Shown one piece after another: positions 51,783-59,489 of a DNA stretch of 64,000 bases (position 1 is its first letter; each line of letters opens with the position of its first letter). Origin of the DNA: Terrimesophilobacter sp964651535 (lineage in GTDB: Bacteria; Actinomycetota; Actinomycetes; Actinomycetales; Microbacteriaceae); NCBI GenBank assembly GCA_964651535.1, contig CAZYYE010000002.1, positions 744,001 to 808,000 on the forward strand. Direction: 5' to 3'. The position numbers were made by a program, and so were the translations under genes. Under the pieces are notes generated by a model. That model was not told where the DNA came from and did not search any database. It saw nothing but the letters and a program-made list of their open reading frames with translations.

Positions 51783-52651
51783 TTTCGCTCGGCAAGATCG
51801 ACGACGTTCGTCAGAAGCATGGCGCGCGTCATCGGCCCTACGCCGCCGGGGTTCGGCGAAATCCAGCCTGCGACATCCGCGACCCCCGGCGCGACATCGC
51901 CGGCGATGACCGACTGTTCCCCGTTCATCACCCTGCTGACTCCGACATCGAGGACGATCGCGCCCGGCTTGACATTCTCCGGCGTGACGATGCCGGCAAC
52001 ACCCGCCGCGGCGACGATCACATCGGCTCGCCGCAGATGGTCGGCGAGATCGGTGGTGCCCGTGTGCGTGAGGGTCACTGTCGCGTTGTATTCGCGCCGG
52101 GTCAGCAGCGGCCCAATCGCGCGGCCAACGGTGACGCCGCGGCCAACGACGACGACGTTTCGCCCGGACCAGGCAAGTCCGTGGCGTTCGACAAGCTCGA
52201 TCACCCCCCGTGGGGTGCAGGGCAGCGGCGACGTGATCGGCCGGCTCACGTTCAACAGAAGGCGGCCGAGGTTCGTGGGGTGAAGTCCGTCAGCGTCCTT
52301 GCCTGGCGCTACCCGTTCGAGAATGGCGTTCGTGTCGATGTGCGGCGGAAGCGGGAGTTGCACGAGGTACCCGGTGGTCGCCGGGTCGGCATTGAGCTCG
52401 TCGAGGACCGCCACAAGCTCAGCCTGGGTTGCCTCTGCGGGGAGCTTCCTGCGGATCGAAGTGATACCCACCTCGGCGCAGTCCCGGTGCTTGCCCGCAA
52501 CGTAGTGGTGGGATGCAGGGTCGTCGCCGACGAGCACCGTGCCGAGTCCGGGCATGATGCCGGCGGCCCGAAGAACGGCTACGCGCTCTGCGAGCTCGGC
52601 CTTGATCGCCGCCGCCGTCGCCCGCCCGTCCAGCACTCTTGCTTTCATCAT
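51767..52651 (-). CDS. folD: Bifunctional methylenetetrahydrofolate dehydrogenase/cyclohydrolase
   Basis: 294 aa. FolD signatures: YVAGKHRDCAEVGI with the catalytic Lys, GYLVQLPLPPHID, LPCTPRGVIELVERHGL and GRGVTVGRAIGPLL for NADP binding. It converts methylene-THF to formyl-THF. Adjacent tandem ATG codons (52651, 52648) lie inside the left arm of the 119-bp repeat element. Works with GlyA encoded upstream and PurU at the window end in one-carbon flux. Confidence 0.95.
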   Translation of the reverse strand: MMKARVLDGRATAAAIKAELAERVAVLRAAGIMPGLGTVLVGDDPASHHYVAGKHRDCAEVGITSIRRKLPAEATQAELVAVLDELNADPATTGYLVQLPLPPHIDTNAILERVAPGKDADGLHPTNLGRLLLNVSRPITSPLPCTPRGVIELVERHGLAWSGRNVVVVGRGVTVGRAIGPLLTRREYNATVTLTHTGTTDLADHLRRADVIVAAAGVAGIVTPENVKPGAIVLDVGVSRVMNGEQSVIAGDVAPGVADVAGWISPNPGGVGPMTRAMLLTNVVDLAERNYSPA

Positions 52652-52760
52652 TCAGGACCTTGTGTGGCAGAAGTGAAACTTGAGGTGGCACTCGCGTGCC
52701 TCGTGACTCCCACCATTCCCTTTACCCCCAACAGCCCCATACCCTCCTGAATGATGAAAG
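52642..52760. repeat. 119-bp element with 16-bp perfect terminal inverted repeats in folD-glyA spacer
   Basis: CTTTCATCATTCAGGA (52642-52657) and its exact complement TCCTGAATGATGAAAG (52745-52760) bound an 87-bp core with no coding potential. The left arm contains the folD start codons. A 29-bp copy of the right end (one mismatch) occurs after pstB at 41343. MITE-like, though no target duplication was identified. Confidence 0.65.
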
Positions 52761-52767
52761 TCACAAA

Positions 52768-54054
52768 TCACCAGGACTCCAGGCCGGGGTAGAGCGGGAA
52801 CGCGTCGGCGAGTTTCTTCACCCGCGCCCGGAGGGCCGCGACATCCGGGTTCGGCTGCAGCGCCGCCGCGATCACGTCGGCGACCTCGGTGAACTCCTCG
52901 TCGTCGAAACCGCGAGTCGCGAGAGCGGGCGTCCCGATCCGGAGCCCTGAGGTGACCATCGGAGGGCGCGGGTCGAACGGGACGGCGTTGCGGTTCACCG
53001 TGATGGCGACATCGTGCAGGATATCTTCGGCTTGCTTTCCGTCGAGCGGGGAGTTGCGCAAGTCGGCGAGCACGAGGTGCACGTCGGTTCCGCCCGTGAG
53101 AACGTCAAGTCCGTTCTCCCTCGAGTCGTCCGCCATGAGGCGCGCGGCGAGAATCTTCGCGCCGCGGACGGTGCGCTCCTGGCGATCCCGGAACTCGTCC
53201 CTGCCCGCGAGCAGGAACGCCGTCGCTTTCGCCGCGATGATGTGCATGAGCGGACCGCCCTGCTGGCCGGGGAACACGTTGGAGTTCAGTTTCTTCGCGA
53301 GCTCCATGTCGCGGCTGAGGATGAATCCGGAACGCGGGCCGGCAAGCGTCTTGTGCACCGTGCTGGAGACGACATCCGCGTGCGGAACCGGGTTCGGGTG
53401 CAAACCGGCGGCCACGAGGCCCGCGAAGTGCGCCATGTCGACCCAGAGTTTCGCGCCCACTTCGTCGGCGATCGCTCGGAATGCGGGGAAGTCGAGCTCG
53501 CGCGGATACGCCGACCAACCGGCGATGATGACTTTCGGCCTGTGTTCGATCGCTTTCGCTCGCACGACATCCATGTCGATGAGGAACGTCTTCGGGTCAA
53601 CCCCGTAGCTCGCCACGTTGTAGAGCTTGCCGGAGAAGTTCAACTTCATGCCGTGCGTGAGGTGGCCGCCGTGGGCGAGCTCGAGGCCGAGGATCGTCTC
53701 GCCCGGCTGGGCGATCGCCGAAAGCACTGCTGCGTTCGCGGTGGCGCCGGAGTGCGGCTGGACGTTCGCATACTCGGCACCGAACAGCGTCTTCGCGCGG
53801 TCGATCGCGAGTTGCTCCGCGATGTCGACGAACTCGCAACCGCCGTAGTACCGGCGCCCCGGGTACCCTTCCGCGTATTTGTTGGTCAGGACCGAACCGG
53901 CCGATTCGAGAATGGCGCGCGGCACGAAGTTCTCGCTCGCGATCATTTCGAGGTAGTCGCGTTGGCGCCCGAGTTCCTGCTCAAGGACGGCCGCAATTTC
54001 GGGATCGACGCTGGAAAGCGGATCAGTGAATGTGGAGGGAAGGCGATCGGACAC
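52768..54054 (-). CDS. glyA: Serine hydroxymethyltransferase
   Basis: 428 aa from GTG 54054 (GAGGAG 7 nt upstream). SHMT signatures: RDYLEMIASENFVPRAIL, NVQPHSGATANAAV, DMAHFAGLVAAG, and the PLP lysine in STVHKTLAGPRSG. It converts serine plus THF to glycine plus methylene-THF, the substrate of FolD. The gene is preceded by a ZTP riboswitch, so it is expected to be induced when purine one-carbon supply falls and ZTP accumulates. Confidence 0.96.
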   Translation of the reverse strand: MSDRLPSTFTDPLSSVDPEIAAVLEQELGRQRDYLEMIASENFVPRAILESAGSVLTNKYAEGYPGRRYYGGCEFVDIAEQLAIDRAKTLFGAEYANVQPHSGATANAAVLSAIAQPGETILGLELAHGGHLTHGMKLNFSGKLYNVASYGVDPKTFLIDMDVVRAKAIEHRPKVIIAGWSAYPRELDFPAFRAIADEVGAKLWVDMAHFAGLVAAGLHPNPVPHADVVSSTVHKTLAGPRSGFILSRDMELAKKLNSNVFPGQQGGPLMHIIAAKATAFLLAGRDEFRDRQERTVRGAKILAARLMADDSRENGLDVLTGGTDVHLVLADLRNSPLDGKQAEDILHDVAITVNRNAVPFDPRPPMVTSGLRIGTPALATRGFDDEEFTEVADVIAAALQPNPDVAALRARVKKLADAFPLYPGLESW

Positions 54055-54081
54055 GGGCGGGCTCCTCGGTGTTAAGCAAAC

Positions 54082-54190
54082 GCTGGGCTCATCGGATATC
54101 TATAACGGTATCCGCTGCTGGCCCAGGCGTACGGCCGATTCGCTTGCATCGCTCCCCGGTGGTGATCCACCCGAACGCCAGTTGCGATGT
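54082..54190 (-). promoter_or_regulatory. ZTP (pfl) riboswitch upstream of glyA
   Basis: Read on the reverse strand, the aptamer (54190 to 54114) contains the ZTP invariants ACUGGCG, a GGGUGG/CCACC hairpin, GGGGAGCG and, after a short loop, GCCGU-ACGCCUGGGC. Downstream, GGATA/TATCC (54113-54094) forms a hairpin, and CUGGGC of the aptamer can instead pair with GCCCAG at 54088-54083, enclosing that hairpin and ending in UUUGCUU. This gives an aptamer versus terminator switch. Confidence 0.87.
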
Positions 54191-54194
54191 TCTC

Positions 54195-54200
54195 AGCATA
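54195..54200 (-). promoter_or_regulatory. -10 box for the glyA riboswitch transcript
   Basis: TATGCT on the reverse strand, about 10 bp upstream of the aptamer's first conserved stem; position fits a start just ahead of the riboswitch. Confidence 0.45.
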
Positions 54201-54296
54201 TCCTCTCGCCATTCCGCCGCGCGAGGCTCGGCTATTCTGAGCAGCATCGTGACGAGAACCACCGTGAAGGGACGTACCGTGAAGGGGGAATCCGCA

Positions 54297-55754
54297 ATGC
54301 CGCCACCCGCGAGCGTCATTCCCGCGCCGGCATCGATGACGCTGGGCGACGGCGCATTCATTCTCCCGCGGGAGTTCTCGATCGACGCACGCGACGATGC
54401 GGCCCCCGTCGGCCGTTTCCTCGCCGAGGCGTTCCCCGGAGGTGCAGAGCTTCCGGCGCCGTCGAACGGACCCGCCGATGTCTCGATCGCGATCGAGTCC
54501 GGCCACGGCACGGTCGGGTACCGCCTCACGGTTGATGCGGACGGCATACGGATCACGGCGGACGATGCCGCGGGAGCGTTCTGGGGAGTGCAAACCCTCC
54601 TGCACCTTCTCCCGGCCGTGGCCACCGTGTCCGGCGAACGCACGGTCGCGCACGCCGAGATCTCCGACCACCCGCGATTCGCCTACCGCGGAGCCATGCT
54701 CGACGTTGCCCGCCACTTCTTCGGCGTGGACGACGTGAAACGCTTCATCGACGCGATTGCGCTGCTCAAGTTCAACGTGCTGCACCTGCACCTCACCGAC
54801 GACCAGGGCTGGCGCCTGGAGATCGACGGCTGGCCCCGACTCACGGAGCACGGCGGGTCGACGCAAGTCGGCGGAGGCTCAGGAGGCTTCTACACCCAGC
54901 AGGACTACCGGGAGATCGTGTCTCACGCCGCGAGCCGCTACATCACCGTCGTTCCCGAGATCGACATTCCGGGGCACACGAACGCCGCGCTCTCCTCCTA
55001 CCCGGAACTCGCGGGCGACGGTTCGGCCCCTGCGCTCTACGAAGGCATCGAGGTCGGGTTTTCATCGCTCGGCATCGACAATGAACGCACCTACGACTTC
55101 CTTGCCGACGTGCTCGGCCAGGTCGCGGCGCTGACTCCCGGTCCGTGGATCCACATCGGCGGCGATGAAGCGCTCTCCACGACCGAGGAGGACTACCTTC
55201 GCTTCATCGAGCGTGCATCCGCTCTCGCGGCCGAAACCGGCAAGACGATCATCGGCTGGCATGAGATGGGCCGCAGCACCGCGCTGCCGCCCGGCACGAT
55301 CGGCGAGTATTGGAGTTTCACGACTCCGGAAGCCGATGCAGCCGAGCTCTCCCGAGCTTTCGCCGAGAACGCGGGGAAACTCATCATGGCGCCCGCGGAC
55401 GTCGCCTACCTCGACATGAAGTATGACGCGGCGAGCCCGCTCGGGCTCGAGTGGGCGAAAGGTCCGACGAGCGTTGAGGACTCGTACGGCTGGGACCCCG
55501 CCGAGATCGTCCCCGGCATCGGCGATGACCGGATTCTGGGTGTCGAGGCCCCCCTCTGGACCGAGACCATCGCCACGATGGATGATGTCGAACGGATGGC
55601 GTTCCCTCGGATCGCGGCGATCGCCGAGATCGCGTGGTCGCCCCGTCGGAAGCGCGATTTCGCCGAGTTCGCGGAACGCCTGGCAGCATTCGGCATGCGT
55701 CTCGACGCCCTCGGCATCGCCTTCCACCGCACGCCGAACGTCCCCTGGCGGTAG
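54297..55754 (+). CDS. GH20 beta-N-acetylhexosaminidase, cytoplasmic
   Basis: 485 aa from ATG 54297 (GGGGGA 8 nt upstream); no signal peptide. N-terminal GH20b domain (about 1-130), then the TIM barrel with RGAMLDVARHFF, HLHLTDDQGWRLEIDGWP and the catalytic Asp-Glu pair in WIHIGGDEAL (about residue 290). It cleaves terminal GlcNAc/GalNAc from chito-oligosaccharides or wall fragments by substrate-assisted catalysis. The next gene is a secreted paralogue. Confidence 0.9.
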   Translation: MPPPASVIPAPASMTLGDGAFILPREFSIDARDDAAPVGRFLAEAFPGGAELPAPSNGPADVSIAIESGHGTVGYRLTVDADGIRITADDAAGAFWGVQTLLHLLPAVATVSGERTVAHAEISDHPRFAYRGAMLDVARHFFGVDDVKRFIDAIALLKFNVLHLHLTDDQGWRLEIDGWPRLTEHGGSTQVGGGSGGFYTQQDYREIVSHAASRYITVVPEIDIPGHTNAALSSYPELAGDGSAPALYEGIEVGFSSLGIDNERTYDFLADVLGQVAALTPGPWIHIGGDEALSTTEEDYLRFIERASALAAETGKTIIGWHEMGRSTALPPGTIGEYWSFTTPEADAAELSRAFAENAGKLIMAPADVAYLDMKYDAASPLGLEWAKGPTSVEDSYGWDPAEIVPGIGDDRILGVEAPLWTETIATMDDVERMAFPRIAAIAEIAWSPRRKRDFAEFAERLAAFGMRLDALGIAFHRTPNVPWR

Positions 55755-55815
55755 CGCTCTCTGCCAGAATGGGCCTTCACGCCGGCCAACCCCGCCGGCG
55801 CGTGAGGATGAATGC

Positions 55816-57411
55816 ATGTCACTGCTCCGCCGTGCACCGTGGTACCTCGTGGTCGCGATCGCGCTCGCGGGGGCAAGCACGGCGAACGGGGCAATCAACG
55901 CGACAACATCCGCGGGCGCCCCACCCGTGGAAGCGACAGCCACGACGCTCGCACGCACCGTCGTTCCCACTCCCGTGTCCCGCATCCCTGGCGAAGGAAC
56001 GTTCACACTCGACAGCCGAAGCTCTATCGAGGCACGCGGCGAAGCGAGGCCCGTCGCCGAATACCTGGTAAACCTGCTGCGGCCCATGACCGGCCTGTCT
56101 CTCCCGTTTTCCGGACGCGGCAACATCGTTTTGATCGTGGAACCCGGACACACTCCGGGAGGCTACGACTTGCGCGTCACTTCGGACCGCATCTGGATCG
56201 CCGCGAACGAGGCATCCGGCCTGTTCAATGGCGTCCAAACCCTGCGCCAGCTGCTGCCGCCGAAGACGTCGACGACGACGCGCTACGGGATCTCCGCAAC
56301 CACGATCACCGATTACCCGCGTTTCGCGTATCGCGGCGCGATGCTGGACGTCGCCAGGCACTTCTTCCCCGTGCCCGTCGTCAAGCGCTACATCGACAAC
56401 ATCGCGCAACTGAAGATGAACGTGCTGCACCTTCACCTCGCCGATGATCAGGGCTGGCGGATCGAGATCGACGGATGGCCGCGGCTGACGGAGATCGGCG
56501 GTTCGCGTCAGGTCGGCGGAGGCGCAGGAGGCTACTTCACGCAAGCCGACTACCGCGAGATCGTCGAGTACGCGGCGTCCAGATTCATCACGATCGTGCC
56601 CGAAATCGACATGCCAGGGCACACGAACGCAGCGCTCGCATCCTACGCGGAGTTGAACTGCAACGGGCGGGCGAGGGCGCTGTACTTCGGCACGAGCGTC
56701 GGATTTTCCTCCCTGTGCGTCGGGAAGGAAGTGACCTGGCAATTCGTGGAGGCAGTGATCACGCAGCTCGCGGCACTCACGCCCGGCCCGTGGATCCACA
56801 TCGGCGGCGACGAGTCGAGCGCGACGAGCGCGGCCGACTACAACACGTTCATCAATCGGGCGAGCGCCATCGTCGCCTCCACGGGAAAGACCGTTGTGGG
56901 ATGGCATGACATCGGCTGGGCCACCGAACTGCCCAGCGGGACCGTCGGCCAGTATTGGGACTTCACGACGCCCAGGGGCGGCTCGGCCGTCCTCACCGAG
57001 AACATCCTCTTCGTCGGCGGCAAACTGATCATGGCGCCGGCGAACGTTGCCTACCTCGACCAGAAGTACGATTTGAGCGAGCGCATCGGAACGAAATGGG
57101 CTGAAGCGCCCCTCACGCTCTGGGAAGCGTACGACTGGGACCCTGCGGCGATTTTTCCCGACCGGAGCGAAGACACCATCCTCGGGGTCGAAGCGCCGCT
57201 GTGGACCGAGACGATCCGTTCACTCGCGGACATCGAGTACATGGCGTTTCCGCGCATCGTGGCGATCGCCGAGGTCGGATGGATGCAGCAGGGTGCCCGC
57301 CAGTTCGACGATTTCGCCTCGCGGCTCGCCGCATTCGGCCCGTACCTCGACGCACAGGCAATAGGGTTCAATCGCACCCCTGAGGTGCCCTGGCTGAAAG
57401 CGATCCCATGA
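55816..57411 (+). CDS. GH20 beta-N-acetylhexosaminidase, secreted paralogue
   Basis: 531 aa from ATG 55816 (GAGGA 7 nt upstream). A signal peptide (LLRRAPWYLVVAIALAGASTANGA) precedes the GH20b and barrel domains; RGAMLDVARHFF, HLHLADDQGWRIEIDGWP and WIHIGGDESS are nearly identical to the upstream gene, indicating tandem duplication with different localisation. Likely degrades chitin or peptidoglycan fragments outside the cell, complementing the cytoplasmic enzyme. Its stop overlaps the next start (ATGA). Confidence 0.9.
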   Translation: MSLLRRAPWYLVVAIALAGASTANGAINATTSAGAPPVEATATTLARTVVPTPVSRIPGEGTFTLDSRSSIEARGEARPVAEYLVNLLRPMTGLSLPFSGRGNIVLIVEPGHTPGGYDLRVTSDRIWIAANEASGLFNGVQTLRQLLPPKTSTTTRYGISATTITDYPRFAYRGAMLDVARHFFPVPVVKRYIDNIAQLKMNVLHLHLADDQGWRIEIDGWPRLTEIGGSRQVGGGAGGYFTQADYREIVEYAASRFITIVPEIDMPGHTNAALASYAELNCNGRARALYFGTSVGFSSLCVGKEVTWQFVEAVITQLAALTPGPWIHIGGDESSATSAADYNTFINRASAIVASTGKTVVGWHDIGWATELPSGTVGQYWDFTTPRGGSAVLTENILFVGGKLIMAPANVAYLDQKYDLSERIGTKWAEAPLTLWEAYDWDPAAIFPDRSEDTILGVEAPLWTETIRSLADIEYMAFPRIVAIAEVGWMQQGARQFDDFASRLAAFGPYLDAQAIGFNRTPEVPWLKAIP

Positions 57412-57911
57412 GCACTGTCGTTCACCTCGTCCGGTCGGTTGTTGCGCCGCTCACCCGCACGCGCGCATTCCGGTGGCTCGGGCCGCGGCTCCTTCCACCG
57501 TTCGAGCTGCTCGTCAAAGGGTTGAGCGGCGGCCGAGTGCAGGTGAGCAGCCTTCTCGTGCACTCGCTGACGCTGTACTCGACGGGAGCGAAAACCGGCG
57601 AGACCCGGGCGACCGAGCTCATGTACACCCCCGACGGACTCGGCAACGCGATCGTCGCCGGAACGAGTTTCGCGAGGGAGCGCCATCCCGGTTGGACCTA
57701 CAATTTGCTCGCGAACCCAGATGCGGAAATCACGACGGCCGGGAAGCGCCTCGCCGTGCATGCCACACTGATTCCGGATGAGGAGCGGGATGCGGCCTGG
57801 GCGCTCATCGAGGCGCAGTGGCCCGGGTACCGCTCCTACGAGCGCGAGTCCGGAAGAACCGTGCGGCTGTTTCGATTGGAGCCCGTAGCGCAGTTGCTGC
57901 CGTCCGACTAG
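57408..57911 (+). CDS. Deazaflavin (F420)-dependent oxidoreductase family protein
   Basis: 167 aa; ATG 57408 overlaps the hexosaminidase stop. DDN-family split barrel: LYSTGAKTGETRATELMYTPDG and HPGWTYNLLANPDAEITTAGKRLAV. A cofactor other than F420 (FMN) cannot be excluded. Its stop shares CTAG (57908-57911) with the convergent glpK stop. It is a distant paralogue of the 11.4-kb gene. Confidence 0.85.
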   Translation: MSTVVHLVRSVVAPLTRTRAFRWLGPRLLPPFELLVKGLSGGRVQVSSLLVHSLTLYSTGAKTGETRATELMYTPDGLGNAIVAGTSFARERHPGWTYNLLANPDAEITTAGKRLAVHATLIPDEERDAAWALIEAQWPGYRSYERESGRTVRLFRLEPVAQLLPSD

Positions 57912-59434
57912 TCGACCCAGTCCAGGGTGCGGGAGACCGCCTTCGTCCACTGGCGGTACTCTCTCGTCCGCCGCTCGGAGTCGACGATCGGATGCCACGT
58001 CTCGTCTGCCTCCCAGTTCGCGCGCAAGGCATCGATGCTGGGCCAGAAACCGACAGCCAACCCGGCCGCATAAGCGGCGCCGAGCGCCGTCGTCTCGACC
58101 ACTGTCGGCCGCACAACGTTGACGTCAAGGGCATCCGCGAGAATCTGCAGAAGCAGACCATTGGCCGTCATGCCCCCGTCGACGCGCAAATCGTGGAGTT
58201 CGATCCCCGTGTCGGCGGCCATCGCGTCCACGATTTCGCGCGTCTGCCACGCGGACGCCTCCAGGATCGCGCGGGCGATGTGCGCTTTCGTGACATACCC
58301 CGTGAGGCCCGCGATGACGCCTCGTGCGTCGCTGCGCCAGTGCGGGGCGAACAGGCCGGAGAACGCCGGAACGAAATAACATCCGCCGTTGTCGTCGACG
58401 GATGCCGCGAGCGCCTCGATGTCGCTCGCGCTCTCGATGGCGCCCAACTGGTCGCGGAACCACTGAACGAGGGAACCGCTCACGGCGATCGACCCCTCGA
58501 GCGCGTAGTGCGCGGGCGCGCCACCGAATTTGAATGCCACGGTGGAGAGCAGCCCGTGCTGCGACGACACGGGCCTTCTCCCCGTATTGAGAAGCAAAAA
58601 AGCTCCCGTGCCGTAGGTGCTCTTGAGGTCCCCCTCATCGAACGCCGTTTGCCCGACAAGCGCCGCGTGCTGGTCGCCCAGTGCGCCAGCGACCGGCACG
58701 CCCTCAAGCGCCCCCGTTGCCGCTCCATACACTTCGGACGAGGATGCGATCTCCGGCAGCACGGCGGCGGGGATGCCCATGCGCTCCAGAATGGTCTCAT
58801 CCCAGCTCAGGCTGTGGAGGTTCATGAGAATGGTGCGGCTCGCATTGGTCACGTCCGTGACGTGGCGCCCGCCATCGACGCCTCCCGTGAGGTTCCAGAT
58901 CAGCCACGTGTCCATCGTGCCGAACAGCACCTCACCCTTCTCTGCGCGGTCGCGGAGCCCGTCGACATTCTCGAGCAACCAGAGCAGTTTCGGCCCCGAG
59001 AAGTAGGTCGCAAGGGGTAGCCCCGTCCGTTCGCGGAAACGCTCCGGCCCGACCGGCGTACCGAGTGTGGCCACGAGCTCCGCCGTGCGGGTGTCCTGCC
59101 AGACGATCGCGTTGAACACCGGTTTCCCGGTGGCCTTGTCCCAGACCACGGTCGTCTCTCGCTGGTTCGTGATGCCGATCGCGGCGATGTCGCCGGCATC
59201 GAGCTTCGCATCGGCAAGCGCATCCCGAACGACATCCTGCACGTTCTTCCAGATCTCGGCAGCATCGTGCTCGACCCAGCCGGGCTGCGGAAAAATCTGT
59301 CGGTGCTCTTTCTGCGCGATGGCGACGATGCTTCCGTGCACGTCGAACACGATGCACCTGCTCGACGTGGTGCCCTGATCGATTGCCACCACGAACTGCG
59401 CGCCGTCTGCGCCGCGTCCCGACTTCCTCACCAC
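57908..59434 (-). CDS. glpK: Glycerol kinase
   Basis: 508 aa from GTG 59434. FGGY signatures: VVAIDQGTTSSRC, KATGKPVFNAIVWQDTRT, GTMDTWLIWNLTGG, KSTYGTGAFLLLNTG and LRVDGGMTANGLLLQILAD. It phosphorylates glycerol to glycerol-3-phosphate. No glpF or glpD adjoins it. Length is typical. Confidence 0.96.
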   Translation of the reverse strand: MVRKSGRGADGAQFVVAIDQGTTSSRCIVFDVHGSIVAIAQKEHRQIFPQPGWVEHDAAEIWKNVQDVVRDALADAKLDAGDIAAIGITNQRETTVVWDKATGKPVFNAIVWQDTRTAELVATLGTPVGPERFRERTGLPLATYFSGPKLLWLLENVDGLRDRAEKGEVLFGTMDTWLIWNLTGGVDGGRHVTDVTNASRTILMNLHSLSWDETILERMGIPAAVLPEIASSSEVYGAATGALEGVPVAGALGDQHAALVGQTAFDEGDLKSTYGTGAFLLLNTGRRPVSSQHGLLSTVAFKFGGAPAHYALEGSIAVSGSLVQWFRDQLGAIESASDIEALAASVDDNGGCYFVPAFSGLFAPHWRSDARGVIAGLTGYVTKAHIARAILEASAWQTREIVDAMAADTGIELHDLRVDGGMTANGLLLQILADALDVNVVRPTVVETTALGAAYAAGLAVGFWPSIDALRANWEADETWHPIVDSERRTREYRQWTKAVSRTLDWVD

Positions 59435-59489
59435 GCCACGAGCCTAAAGCACCCGGTGAATGCGCACGGGTTGAACCTCTGCCGTCCCC

